NCBI GenBank assembly: GCA_002471275.1 | Contig: DKPQ01000009.1 | Coordinates: 62,001 to 126,000, forward strand | Direction of reading: 5' to 3' | DNA from: Flammeovirgaceae bacterium UBA7330 | Lineage (GTDB): Bacteria; Bacteroidota; Bacteroidia; Cytophagales; Cyclobacteriaceae | Length of the DNA: 64,000 nt | Shown: positions 42,358-50,749 of the stretch, in pieces | How the letters are laid out: each line of letters begins with the position of its first letter | Numbering within the stretch: the first letter of the stretch is position 1 | The notes under the pieces: generated by a model | Databases searched by the model: none | What the model saw: only the letters and a program-made list of their open reading frames with translations | What the model was told of the DNA's origin: nothing | Translations under genes and position numbers: made by a program

Positions 42358-42651
42358 TCATGACAATACCATTACTTTATCAAGCACTTCAGCTCCTTCC
42401 TGCTCAGCCTGCCACAGGTCATAGTTCTTTTGCATATTCAGCCACATCTCCGGATCGGTGCTAAAAGCTTTCCCCAGCCTGAGGGCCATAGACGGACTGA
42501 TCCGGGTATGGCCATTGATGATAGCTGACAGGTTTTGTCGTGTCACCCCTAATCCTTTGGCAGCATCAGACACCGATAACTTCAACTCGTCCAGGTAGAG
42601 TGTTTTTAGTACACTGCCCGGGTGTGGTGGATTAAACATCTTGGATCTCAT
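42358..42651 (-). CDS. higA: HigA-family antitoxin
   Basis: 97 residues. NPPHPGSVLKTLYLDELKLSV at the N-terminus and an XRE HTH (DAAKGLGVTRQNLSAIINGHTRISPSMALRLGKAF) are diagnostic of HigA addiction-module antitoxins, as is the WLNMQKNYDLWQAEQ segment. It binds and neutralises HigB and represses the operon. It follows higB by 11 bases, in the reversed toxin-first order typical of hig loci. Confidence 0.95.
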   Translation of the reverse strand: MRSKMFNPPHPGSVLKTLYLDELKLSVSDAAKGLGVTRQNLSAIINGHTRISPSMALRLGKAFSTDPEMWLNMQKNYDLWQAEQEGAEVLDKVMVLS

Positions 42652-42662
42652 CGTTTTCCATT

Positions 42663-42941
42663 TTAGTGATAATCTTCAAAATCTACATCAATTATATCTT
42701 TTCCGTCCATGCTGAAGGTAATCCTCCAGTTCTTATTTATGGTCAATGACCAGGTGCCTTTTCGGTCACCACTTAACTCATGCAACCGACCGCCCGGAAT
42801 ATTGATCATACTGATATCCGAAACGGTATCCAGGATCGCTAACACCATTCTTATCTTTTCAACGAACTGTGCAGGCAACCCTCTTCTATCCCCGGACTCA
42901 AAAAACCTTTTAAGGCCTTTGTGCTTAATGTTTCGGATCAT
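42663..42941 (-). CDS. higB: HigB-family mRNA interferase toxin (RelE/ParE superfamily)
   Basis: 92 residues. The KHKGLKRFFESGDRRGL start, INIPGGRLHELSGDRKGTWSL and NWRITFSMDG segments match plasmid HigB/RelE-type toxins. HigB cleaves mRNA at the ribosome and is blocked by HigA. The gene is first in the operon. Complete length suggests a working addiction module that stabilises the element. Confidence 0.94.
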   Translation of the reverse strand: MIRNIKHKGLKRFFESGDRRGLPAQFVEKIRMVLAILDTVSDISMINIPGGRLHELSGDRKGTWSLTINKNWRITFSMDGKDIIDVDFEDYH

Positions 42942-43052
42942 CTATTCCAAAGATAGTTGATTTAACGTAAACTGTCAATTGTCGGTTTACACATAGTCAA
43001 GAATCATCTCCGACCGATGGGCACTACCTACTTAGTATCAAATGTTAATCAG

Positions 43053-43571
43053 TTACCTAAACTTCGGATAGAAATACCACTGTCTGGAATTGCTGAATTT
43101 TCTGCGATACATGCCGGTATTGATGGCTTTGATCTGATCAAGCATCGGATAAGTCTTTCCAGATAACCAGATACAGTTGTACTTGCCTTTTACCTCAGCA
43201 GTAACACCCACAATTTTATCCACTTGCTTTAGAATGGATCGTCTTGAATATTCGAAGTCATCCTTCGGCTTGAAGTACCAATTGCCTTTGGCCTCATGGA
43301 AGATCCGGGTAAACTCTCCGGTGTTGATCCGGGCGATCTGGAATCGATGGGGATAGCTTTCTCCGGTTACGCATATCCAGTTGCCGCTGGTATGAAATTG
43401 TAATCCCTTAATTTTTGAAAGCTGTAGGATGATGTGCCGGAAAGAGGGAGTGGTCAGATCGGCAAACTGTTTGCTGGCTTCCCTGATGCGTTTTGGATCA
43501 TCAATTTTACAGATGTCCATATATAGCGCTGTCGCTTCAGTATGTGATCGGTTTTTGAAATAGTTGATCAT
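43053..43571 (-). CDS. Protein with two tandem copies of an 55-residue domain
   Basis: 172 residues. After a helical N-terminus, two copies of one domain follow, about 53-107 and 118-172. Copies align as KI-G-...GNWICVTGESYP...QI-INTGEFTR-F...GNWYFKP against KI-GV...NCIWLSGKTYP...QIKAINTGMYRRKF...QWYFYP. This is an internal duplication of a small beta-rich, Trp/Tyr-rich domain. No family recognised; nucleic-acid binding is a guess. It is the last gene before the recombinase locus. Confidence 0.65.
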   Translation of the reverse strand: MINYFKNRSHTEATALYMDICKIDDPKRIREASKQFADLTTPSFRHIILQLSKIKGLQFHTSGNWICVTGESYPHRFQIARINTGEFTRIFHEAKGNWYFKPKDDFEYSRRSILKQVDKIVGVTAEVKGKYNCIWLSGKTYPMLDQIKAINTGMYRRKFSNSRQWYFYPKFR

Positions 43572-43717
43572 GACAAAGTAGGTTTTGAAGTGTTCAGCTC
43601 TGCCCTCAGTTTTGAGAGCAGGGAATAATACTGTGACTTGTAGCTGGTACTTTGTGAGAAGTACTGCAGTTCTGCGGGATCATTGCAATCCCCTGAGATG
43701 ATCCGTCCCAGGGTCTG

Positions 43718-43751
43718 GAGCCCGACGAGCTACCAACTGCTCCACCCCGCG
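43718..43751 (-). pseudogene. 5' half of a tRNA-fMet-like gene, possible attachment site
   Basis: Read on the minus strand, 43751 to 43718 reproduces the 5' half of a Bacteroidota initiator tRNA: acceptor strand CGCGGGG, D-arm GAGC-AGTTGGTA-GCTC, and the anticodon stem up to TCGGGCTC. It then diverges where CATAACCCGA would follow. The adjacent 40 bases fold into a hairpin (GGATCAT/ATGATCC) that partly imitates a T-arm, but no 3' acceptor strand fits, so it is not a working tRNA. It lies 155 bases before the tyrosine recombinase start. Confidence 0.65.
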
Positions 43752-43905
43752 ATATGCTTAGTATGGTCTTAAATGGCGTTTTTGAAAAAATTATGTCCCA
43801 AATAAGACCAGATAAAACCAGGTTAAACCACCAAATGTTTTGGCTATGTTTTACCTGTTTTACCTCTTTATTTCGTATCTTTATATTCATTAAAACGCTC
43901 GAATT

Positions 43906-45243
43906 ATGTCTTCTGTCAAGCTTATTTTATGGAAATATAAGAAGAAAAAGGACAACACCTGCCCTGTTGTTGTAAGAATTACCAAGGATCGAAAACCTAA
44001 ATACATCTATACTGGCTACTACATAGCTGAGAAAGACTGGAACGCCGAGACCTCAACAGTTAAAAAATCACATCCAAACTCAAAGCGTTTAAACAATTTT
44101 CTACTTGCGAAGCTCGCTGAAGCTACTGATGTTGCACTCGAAGTTGAGAAGAATAATGAAGTTGCTTCAAGCAAAGAGATAAAGAAGAAGGTGGCGAGAA
44201 AAGGCCGAACTGTTTCGTTTTTTGATTTTGGGGCACAACGAGTGAAAAGTAAATATGACAGTCAAGTATATTCCGTAGCTAAAGCCGAACGTTCTATCCT
44301 CTGCAACATTGAAGAGTTTGTTAATCACAAGAAATCTCAACCTCGTGCTTCCGCAATCAAGGCTATCGAAGAACGGAGGAAAGAACGCATCTCCAAGGGA
44401 CGGAAACCTGGCTATTCATTCCTTGATGAGCTTAAGGTATTCAATCAAAACAAGAGCCTTTACTTTCAAGACATCAATGAGTCTTTCCTAAGCCAGTTCA
44501 AAACTTTCTGTGTCTCCTATCTTGGAATGAAAACTAGAACAATCACCAATCAACTAATCTTTATTAGGACACTGTTTAGTGAAGCCATTAAGGAAGGAAT
44601 CGTTGAGGAGAAGTACTACCCTTTTGCAGGAGAGAAGGAAAAAATTCGGATAGGCTCCGGATTGAAAATTGGGCTGACCAAAGAAGAGGTTGAAGTAATT
44701 GAAGGCATTGAGTTTGAGGAAGGTTCCCAGCTTTGGCATACCCGGAATGTGTGGCTTGTTGCGTTCTATTTCGCAGGCATCAGAATAACAGACGTAGTGA
44801 ATTTAATTTGGGGAGACTTTAATGACGGACGCTTATTCTATGTTATGAATAAAAATGAGAAACCAGTTTCTTTAAAGGTTCCGGAGAAAGCTGAAGAGAT
44901 ATTGAAGTTTTACAGAAATGCAAAAACTAAAAAGAGCGATTTTGTATTTCCATACATGAACAAAGCGAACATTAACGATCCTCAAGACATGTTTGTTAAG
45001 GCAAGAAATGCTTCGCGGCTTTTAAATAAGTATTTGAAAAGACTGGCCAAGTTGTGTGGTATAGATAAAAATTTATCTAACCATATTGCGCGTCATACTT
45101 TTGGGAATATTGCTGGAGATCGAATACATCCTCTCATGTTGCAAAAACTTTATCGTCATTCAGATCTCAAAACCACAATAAATTATCAAGCCAACTTTAT
45201 TCACAAAGAAGCGGACGAGGCCTTAGAAAGCGTAATTGCTTAA
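43906..45243 (+). CDS. Tyrosine recombinase/integrase
   Basis: 445 residues: an N-terminal arm-binding domain (about 1-100, CPVVVRITKDRKPKYI), a core-binding SAM-like domain (about 105-235) and a catalytic domain. Arg293 (AGIRITDVVNL), His393/Arg396 (HIARHTFG), His418 (YRHSD) and nucleophile Tyr427 (TTINY) are all present. This is the Bacteroidota integrase type found on conjugative transposons. An excisionase-like gene follows 44 bases later and a tRNA fragment precedes it, so the element probably can or could integrate. Repeats of AAACCAGG/TTTTACCTG type at 43810-43865 may be arm sites. Confidence 0.94.
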   Translation: MSSVKLILWKYKKKKDNTCPVVVRITKDRKPKYIYTGYYIAEKDWNAETSTVKKSHPNSKRLNNFLLAKLAEATDVALEVEKNNEVASSKEIKKKVARKGRTVSFFDFGAQRVKSKYDSQVYSVAKAERSILCNIEEFVNHKKSQPRASAIKAIEERRKERISKGRKPGYSFLDELKVFNQNKSLYFQDINESFLSQFKTFCVSYLGMKTRTITNQLIFIRTLFSEAIKEGIVEEKYYPFAGEKEKIRIGSGLKIGLTKEEVEVIEGIEFEEGSQLWHTRNVWLVAFYFAGIRITDVVNLIWGDFNDGRLFYVMNKNEKPVSLKVPEKAEEILKFYRNAKTKKSDFVFPYMNKANINDPQDMFVKARNASRLLNKYLKRLAKLCGIDKNLSNHIARHTFGNIAGDRIHPLMLQKLYRHSDLKTTINYQANFIHKEADEALESVIA

Positions 45244-45287
45244 TGATTATGATATTTATAAATACTAACAATTTGCATTCCTGATAT

Positions 45288-45554
45288 ATGGAAGTTGTCT
45301 GCATTGAAACCGAAGCATTTTATTCTCTTGTTGAGCAGGTGGTTGAAAGACTGCATGAAAACAAGACTGCCAACGAAAAGTGGATTGATGGAGCTGAAGC
45401 CATGAGAAGGTTGGGGATCAAGTCAACCACTACCCTTCAGAATTTAAGAGATGGTGGAAGTATTAGATTTTCACAACCAAGTAAAAAGATCATCATGTAT
45501 GATAGCGAATCTATTGATCAATATTTAGAGGACAATGCTCAAGAACCACGATAA
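45288..45554 (+). CDS. Excisionase-like HTH protein
   Basis: 88 residues with a MerR/Xis-like HTH_17 pattern: KWIDGAEAMRRLGIKSTTTLQNLRDGGSIRFSQ, then a basic strand and YDSESIDQYLED. These proteins accompany Bacteroidota integrases and direct excision. It starts 44 bases after the integrase stop, in the same direction, and the next gene is three bases away, so all three are probably one transcript. Confidence 0.82.
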   Translation: MEVVCIETEAFYSLVEQVVERLHENKTANEKWIDGAEAMRRLGIKSTTTLQNLRDGGSIRFSQPSKKIIMYDSESIDQYLEDNAQEPR

Positions 45555-45557
45555 GAC

Positions 45558-45815
45558 ATGGAAGAAATAGAAGTATCAGCAGAATATAAAAAAGGGTTTA
45601 ATCAAGGTTATACATTGAAGCAACACATGCCTGAAATTCTTGATGGCCTCAATGTTCCTAACAATGTTAAGAATTCAAACGACTATATCCAGGGTATGAA
45701 AGATGGTGGCAATCAATTTGCAATAGATAAGGAGCGCGGATTAATAAAATCGGAAACTGAGATTGGGAAAGAAAGCAAGGATCAAGAAAGGGACATCGGT
45801 ATTGACCGTGACTAG
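45558..45815 (+). CDS. Hypothetical protein in the integrase operon
   Basis: 85 residues; YKKGFNQGYTLKQHMPEIL and NDYIQGMKDGGNQFAIDKE recall short Bacteroidota mobile-element proteins with a YxxGFxxGY repeat. The C-terminal third is charged and probably unstructured. It starts three bases after the excisionase stop. Function unknown. Confidence 0.6.
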   Translation: MEEIEVSAEYKKGFNQGYTLKQHMPEILDGLNVPNNVKNSNDYIQGMKDGGNQFAIDKERGLIKSETEIGKESKDQERDIGIDRD

Positions 45816-45850
45816 CCCTCTCCTGAACCTTCTAGCACCGTCAGTAATAA

Positions 45851-46519
45851 TTAATCAAAGAGTTCATATTGAATTGATTTAGGCTTATAAATCCTCGATT
45901 GTTTTTTATACTGTTGTCTCGTCTCCATGTATTCGAAGAAATACTGAAATCCAACGGCTATCAATGACATCAGTAATATGATTCCCAAAACACCATCACC
46001 AAAGCTCAGATGAATGATAGCACCAACAATAAATGGTGTTAATTCGATTAGTGTCCAACCGCCTGAATCTTCAACTTTTAAGAACTTCACAATTACAAAG
46101 TATGCTATTGATTGTCCCTCGTAGAATGGGTAACGCTTTTCGTAGTATCCTAAAGAAGAAGAAAAAATTCGAAAAGCTCCAGCAGCCCCCACCGCAATTG
46201 TAAAAGCGGTCAATTGGTTTGATGATGGCTGCCAATATCTATCAACAAATGCCCAAAACCCAGACTCAAATGAAAAACTCCATTTACCAGTCTCAACAAA
46301 AGACTGTAGGTCAGAAAGTATTGGACTTGGAGAATTAATAAATAACAGCATCAAAACACATGCTATGAAAGTAATGACACTGGTTTTTGTTACTCCTGGC
46401 TTAATTCTGGTCAACACCCGAATTGGATAAGCCAAAATTGCATTAATAGCCATTCCAAATTCAACGGCTGCCATAAGTAATAACACAGCACCTATGATGA
46501 GTAATATTGTAGTAATCAT
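45851..46519 (-). CDS. Polytopic membrane protein of unknown function
   Basis: 222 residues with about five to six hydrophobic segments (2-28, 44-64, 107-125, 138-150, 160-178, 180-196) and a basic C-terminal tail. No family is recognised. It lies downstream of a charged cytoplasmic protein (46559-47002) in the same direction, with a 39-base gap, and belongs to a run of membrane proteins between the integrase and the coupling protein. Confidence 0.65.
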   Translation of the reverse strand: MITTILLIIGAVLLLMAAVEFGMAINAILAYPIRVLTRIKPGVTKTSVITFIACVLMLLFINSPSPILSDLQSFVETGKWSFSFESGFWAFVDRYWQPSSNQLTAFTIAVGAAGAFRIFSSSLGYYEKRYPFYEGQSIAYFVIVKFLKVEDSGGWTLIELTPFIVGAIIHLSFGDGVLGIILLMSLIAVGFQYFFEYMETRQQYKKQSRIYKPKSIQYELFD

Positions 46520-46558
46520 AATTGTATTGTTTTGTTCATGGGAAAGTTTTCGAGTGCA

Positions 46559-47002
46559 CTATCTATCTTCTCTATCGATTTCGATGTTAGGTTCATTCAC
46601 TTCAGCAGAATCCCGCCAATTATCGATGAAGTCAGACTTAGCTTCATCAAGCTTATCAGGCTCTGAATACTTGTTCGCCTCAGAGCTTTGCTTGTTAAAT
46701 TCAGGATTAGCCTTTTCCTGATCTAGAAGTTTAAGTGCAGCATCACGGCTACCTCCAAACTCCTGCCAAAAGGTCGGCTCAAGCTTTGTTTCAAACTCCA
46801 TAAGCTTCTCTTGAGCAATGTTATTCAACCGATGTAGCTCAGCCTCTCTGGCTTCTTGCTGCATGTCTGGAGTGCCAACAAACCTCTTTTTACTTAGTTC
46901 TTCTTGGACCTCCTTTTTCAGTTCAAACTCTTTAGACTCAAGCTCTTTGCTGTATGAGCTATCTAGTTCTTTGAAAATCTCATGGTTATTATTCGTTGCC
47001 AT
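46559..47002 (-). CDS. Charged coiled-coil-like protein
   Basis: 147 residues, over a third Glu/Lys/Asp. Residues 10-75 have coiled-coil periodicity (SKELESKEFELKKEVQEEL, then LHRLNNIAQEKLMEFETKL). The C-terminal part is acidic and probably unstructured. No family recognised. It precedes the 45851-46519 membrane protein and may be its cytoplasmic partner. Confidence 0.6.
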   Translation of the reverse strand: MATNNNHEIFKELDSSYSKELESKEFELKKEVQEELSKKRFVGTPDMQQEAREAELHRLNNIAQEKLMEFETKLEPTFWQEFGGSRDAALKLLDQEKANPEFNKQSSEANKYSEPDKLDEAKSDFIDNWRDSAEVNEPNIEIDREDR

Positions 47003-47058
47003 AATCTGAATATTTTGTTATACTTTTTGATATGTAATTTTTTAAGAAAGGCCAATTG

Positions 47059-47334
47059 ATGACTATTGGTAAACAGCTATCGGATACAGAAACTGAAATA
47101 CTGAGAGAGTACTTTAAAGAGCTTAATTCCCGCCTTACTGGCCCAGGTGTTCAAGTCTCTGAAGAGATGCTCAGATCAATGACCTATCGTTATCAGCAAG
47201 TAATCGAAATGGCCGGCGATTGTCCGGAACATGAAATCCCAAGAAGAGCGGCCCAGGTAAGATTTGGTTACCTAGTAGGGTTACATGTCCAAGATATACT
47301 TGCCAATTCTGCAACCAGCCAAGAAGTACACTAG
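47059..47334 (+). CDS. Small helical protein
   Basis: 91 residues from the ATG at 47059 (a TTG is directly upstream); AAAGG nine bases before is a fair ribosome site. It is helical throughout (LSDTETEILREYFKELNSRL, then MLRSMTYRYQQVIEMAG). It is the only plus-strand gene inside a run of minus-strand genes. No family recognised; a small regulator is possible. Confidence 0.55.
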   Translation: MTIGKQLSDTETEILREYFKELNSRLTGPGVQVSEEMLRSMTYRYQQVIEMAGDCPEHEIPRRAAQVRFGYLVGLHVQDILANSATSQEVH

Positions 47335-47366
47335 CTGCTATCGAATGATAGATTTTTCATAGTCAA

Positions 47367-47822
47367 TTATTTTTTAGGAAAAACATCTAAATAGTATTGT
47401 GAAACCGTATCTAGTTCGTCTCTAGTAAAAGGGCTATTTGCTGCCCCGTCGGGATGAATCATCTTCAAAACCTGGCTCCAAAGTGACTTGTATGTATCAG
47501 CATCAGAGTCCACAATAAAATCATACAGCTCCGCATATACTTTTGATCTTACATTCAGCTTATCATGATCAATAAAGGAGCCGCCCACACCAAACACAGC
47601 TTCAAAGTTCTCCATGAACTTTTGTGTCACCCTGGTTCTAGGCCTCTTTGTATGCTGTTGTGGCTCAGCCTTATTGACCTTTTTAGATCTAAACCAGCCA
47701 GCGATCCTGTACCACAACCACCATAATTTCAATCTAGGTATCCCATGGCGCGCAACCCTTAGTAGATATAGGACGACAGGCAATGCCGCAATAGAAAAAA
47801 GAAGTATAGTGTACCTATTCAT
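47367..47822 (-). CDS. Membrane-anchored protein with J-domain-like C-terminus
   Basis: 151 residues: a transmembrane helix at about 5-22, a basic stretch (RSKKVNKAEPQQHTKRPRTR), and a helical C-terminal domain. The latter carries LKMIHPDGAANSPFTRDELDTVSQYYLDVF near 118-147: an HPD tripeptide between two helices, as in J-domains that recruit Hsp70. The domain is a little shorter and looser than a canonical J-domain, so this is moderate. It overlaps the upstream 47819-48553 gene by four bases. Confidence 0.55.
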   Translation of the reverse strand: MNRYTILLFSIAALPVVLYLLRVARHGIPRLKLWWLWYRIAGWFRSKKVNKAEPQQHTKRPRTRVTQKFMENFEAVFGVGGSFIDHDKLNVRSKVYAELYDFIVDSDADTYKSLWSQVLKMIHPDGAANSPFTRDELDTVSQYYLDVFPKK

Positions 47823-48553
47823 AGTGTTGCTTCTTTTTGTCCGTAATCGAGCGCGCTAGGCACAAGTGAACACAATGCGGAAAAGGCAAGGAATATCCCC
47901 AACGTTAGCTCGTCGAAATACACAATGAGTAAGTATGCTGCCACAGCATTCAGGCACGGCTCATAAATTACCTCCCAAAACGCGCGCTTTAAAACTGGTA
48001 TTTGCTTTGCCAAGAGCAGGTGAAAAATTGAATGCCCTCGTGATCTTGGATTGCTTTGATCCCTTAGTTTAGGGAAGTACAAAAAGATTAATTGCGCTAA
48101 CCCAATGATATAAAACCAGATCTGGAAGTAAGCCATAGGCATACTTCTTGGAATCCATAAGTTGCTCAAAAAATCCCAATCTGTTTCCTGAGTAGAGAAC
48201 ACACCCCAAATTGTAAGCCCAAAGGCTTTAACAAACTCCCAAACCGCGTAAATGTCACTCTTTAAATTGATGACAGTGATAAGGAACGCACAACTTATAT
48301 AGAGAATCCAACCATACGAATGCTTCCCCAAGAAAAAACGTGTTGTTAGCCTGCTCGGCAGGCTAACAACGTCAACCATAAATCCTGCAACACCGATGTA
48401 AAGTTTCATCCACGGCCCTCTGCCACTGTAGTGTTTCATCACAATGGATTTGTATACCTCAGACCAAAACTCCTTATTCAACCAGCCGTGCATAATGATT
48501 AGCAAATCACTGTGACGCGGGAACCGATCTATCCTTTCAGTTAACTGGGACAT
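47819..48553 (-). CDS. Polytopic membrane protein of unknown function
   Basis: 244 residues with hydrophobic segments at about 50-66, 77-95, 100-118, 136-160 and 200-228. No family is recognised. It is coupled to the J-like gene by a four-base overlap and starts 12 bases after the vWA-like gene, so the four genes from 50526 down to 47367 look like one operon. The role is unknown. Confidence 0.65.
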   Translation of the reverse strand: MSQLTERIDRFPRHSDLLIIMHGWLNKEFWSEVYKSIVMKHYSGRGPWMKLYIGVAGFMVDVVSLPSRLTTRFFLGKHSYGWILYISCAFLITVINLKSDIYAVWEFVKAFGLTIWGVFSTQETDWDFLSNLWIPRSMPMAYFQIWFYIIGLAQLIFLYFPKLRDQSNPRSRGHSIFHLLLAKQIPVLKRAFWEVIYEPCLNAVAAYLLIVYFDELTLGIFLAFSALCSLVPSALDYGQKEATL

Positions 48554-48565
48554 GGTACACTTTGC

Positions 48566-49759
48566 TTAACTTACCTGATGAATCAACCTCGCATTATGGC
48601 TTTCAACCCATATCCTTATCAACTGCATAGCAGCTGCGAATAACTCATCTTTCTCTTTGGGTGGATTGTAGTGAACGATAATTGTTATTCCAGACCAATC
48701 CTCGTAAGAGTGTTCATAGAAGTGTTCATCAATTTTCCTTATGATTTCCTCCGCCTTACCATTTTTGAATATTACCTGAGGATTTCGAACATGATCTCCA
48801 ATGTCGAAAGCTGGCGAAGATGGCAGCATGTCAGAATACAAATGCAACCGTTTCACTTGAGCTCCGCTTTTCGCAAGCTCATTGCAATTGACCTTTATAG
48901 ACGGGAATATATACGACTCTCCCAGATTCTTATCAACACCGTCTAAAAATTGAATCCATCCTTGATCAATTTTGGCTCGATAAGCCTTCTGCGCCATTAT
49001 TCTATCTCTATCTTTTCTGTCCCAAAAACCTTCTGCATAATCAATTGATTCAGTAAAGCTCTCTTGGACTCGCCTATTATTAATAACGGTTCCTTTTATC
49101 TTGTATTTACCTAAGCTGACTTGTGTCGCACTAGGTAAAATAAGAATTGGCGTAATGCTTGTTGGAATGCTTCCATCAAAAGAACCTGTTACATCACCAT
49201 CGACAATCTCATAGACAAATTCTGCTTGAGCCTCCTTGGAATCATTGGAACCATTTGAAGAACACCCCCCAAACAGAATAGCCAGCATGACAGTTGCTGC
49301 ACCCATTGACTTAGAAATTCCATTGTTAGATGAATTGAATTGAAAAGGGGCATTCCTTGTAGCACCTTCCAACGCTAACTCTTTATGGTGTTCTATCTCC
49401 TCAACAGAAGTAGTAAGAAAGTTTTTCAGTGACTTTTCATCACACTTAAGAACTCCTATCTTCCTTTTAATAGTTACCGGACTTGCCGCCTTTGTAGCCA
49501 AATTGAGAAATGTGTCCTCTAGATCTTTTCGATCATTTGTCAAATTCTCAGTAAGAGTTTGCGCATCGTTATTGCATTTATTCATCTCTTTATAAAGAGA
49601 CTTGGAATCAGACTTCATTTTTTCAGATTCCTTTTCCATTTTTCCTATTTCTTGGGATTCTTCCGCATTCGCTCTCTTAAGCGCCCAAGAAAGTCCTATC
49701 ACGAAAAGTGCGATTGGCACTAACGCGAAAAAAAGATTAGTTAATAATTCGTATTGCAT
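48566..49759 (-). CDS. Membrane coiled-coil protein with internal lipobox and vWA-like domain
   Basis: 397 residues in three parts. Residues 1-28 hold a transmembrane helix and 30-135 a coiled coil. Residues 151-170 read as a complete lipoprotein signal (Met152, hydrophobic core, LFGGC with Cys166). Residues 178-395 look like a von Willebrand A domain: first strand FVYEIVDGD with a DxTxS MIDAS-like motif (Asp189, Thr191, Ser193), and LHLYSDML with Asp310. The internal lipobox suggests fusion of an anchored coiled coil to a lipoprotein, or a second start at Met152. No family recognised. It is third from the end of a four-gene membrane operon. Confidence 0.6.
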   Translation of the reverse strand: MQYELLTNLFFALVPIALFVIGLSWALKRANAEESQEIGKMEKESEKMKSDSKSLYKEMNKCNNDAQTLTENLTNDRKDLEDTFLNLATKAASPVTIKRKIGVLKCDEKSLKNFLTTSVEEIEHHKELALEGATRNAPFQFNSSNNGISKSMGAATVMLAILFGGCSSNGSNDSKEAQAEFVYEIVDGDVTGSFDGSIPTSITPILILPSATQVSLGKYKIKGTVINNRRVQESFTESIDYAEGFWDRKDRDRIMAQKAYRAKIDQGWIQFLDGVDKNLGESYIFPSIKVNCNELAKSGAQVKRLHLYSDMLPSSPAFDIGDHVRNPQVIFKNGKAEEIIRKIDEHFYEHSYEDWSGITIIVHYNPPKEKDELFAAAMQLIRIWVESHNARLIHQVS

Positions 49760-49788
49760 TTTCTTATTGTTTAAGCGTTAGACATTAA

Positions 49789-50526
49789 TTACAGATTGAA
49801 ATGAAGTAGTCTTGTTAAGACCAGAGTGACTAGGATAAGTGTACTTATTGAGCCAAAAATCCATTTCCTTACTCGGTTCTTTTCTAGAATAGCCTCTCCC
49901 CAGAAATGGGCCAAACCAGCCATTATAAAAGCAAAAAGTGGCAGGAAGAAAATGATTGTTTTGTTATCTCCTGCCCCCGCTTCTTGCAAGGTCATGTAAA
50001 GCGCTAAGGCATCACCAAACCCTAATAGGAGCTGCCCTCCTATATATATCTTATTATTGTGAGCTGGGTGTTTCTTTACTTTTTTCCTTAGTTCTTTAGT
50101 TGTTGAATCAATCCGTCCTGCATCTCTTTCAAGCTTGGAAGCCTCTTTTCCTAGCTGAATGGATTCATTTCGTAACGGAATGATCTTTTCATTAGCCTCT
50201 TTGTTGATCTGAGCCAGCTTCTTGGTTTTTTCTACACTCGTTCTAGCTAACTCTTGCTTGACGCGCTCATCTTCAGTTAGAGTTAATAGAAACTCTAAAG
50301 ATTTTCTCTTATTGATCACATCATTGATCGGGAACTCAAATTCTGTTTTGAGCTGTGATTTTGCTTGCCTACCTCTATTATTAATGGACTTATGAATACT
50401 ACTAAGCACTTGGCCTTTAGCCTCCTTCTCATATTCTCCAAAGTCCCCTAAACAATTACCAATTATATCAGCAACGGTGTCATGTAGGCTCCTTTCTCCT
50501 TTCTTATATAAAGATTCTACTTGCAT
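49789..50526 (-). CDS. Coiled-coil protein with C-terminal membrane helices
   Basis: 245 residues. The first 150 are charged and helical with long coiled-coil stretches (EKTKKLAQINKEANEKI, then ESIQLGKEASKLERD). Three hydrophobic helices follow at about 163-183, 189-208 and 223-242. No family recognised. It is the first gene of the minus-strand membrane operon and lies 220 bases from the divergent 50750 gene. Its layout recalls the coiled-coil membrane half of the vWA-like neighbour. Confidence 0.6.
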   Translation of the reverse strand: MQVESLYKKGERSLHDTVADIIGNCLGDFGEYEKEAKGQVLSSIHKSINNRGRQAKSQLKTEFEFPINDVINKRKSLEFLLTLTEDERVKQELARTSVEKTKKLAQINKEANEKIIPLRNESIQLGKEASKLERDAGRIDSTTKELRKKVKKHPAHNNKIYIGGQLLLGFGDALALYMTLQEAGAGDNKTIIFFLPLFAFIMAGLAHFWGEAILEKNRVRKWIFGSISTLILVTLVLTRLLHFNL

Positions 50527-50749
50527 AATATCCTGGGTTTATTAGTGGAACATCGAGCTTAAACCTAGGATTTATATGCCTCAAAGACTGGTAGTTACAT
50601 AGGAATGAACAGTATCCAGCGCTGTCCTGCATTTGATCACCGAGCTCTAGAAAACACCGGTTCACAACCAGTTATTTGGAAAACATAGGAAAATTGTAGA
50701 ATTTCCGTCGCTGGAAAATACAGGAAAACCCAAGACAACTCAGGAAAAT

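Noticed and set aside
43672..43751. A complete functional tRNA
   Set aside because: The 5' half is convincing, but the anticodon stem is mismatched, the variable part is too long and no 3' strand pairs with the acceptor.
43606..43890. Minus-strand frame of 94 codons
   Set aside because: It overlies the tRNA-derived sequence and probable attachment region, and its peptide is low in complexity (SRGGAVGSSSGSRPW).
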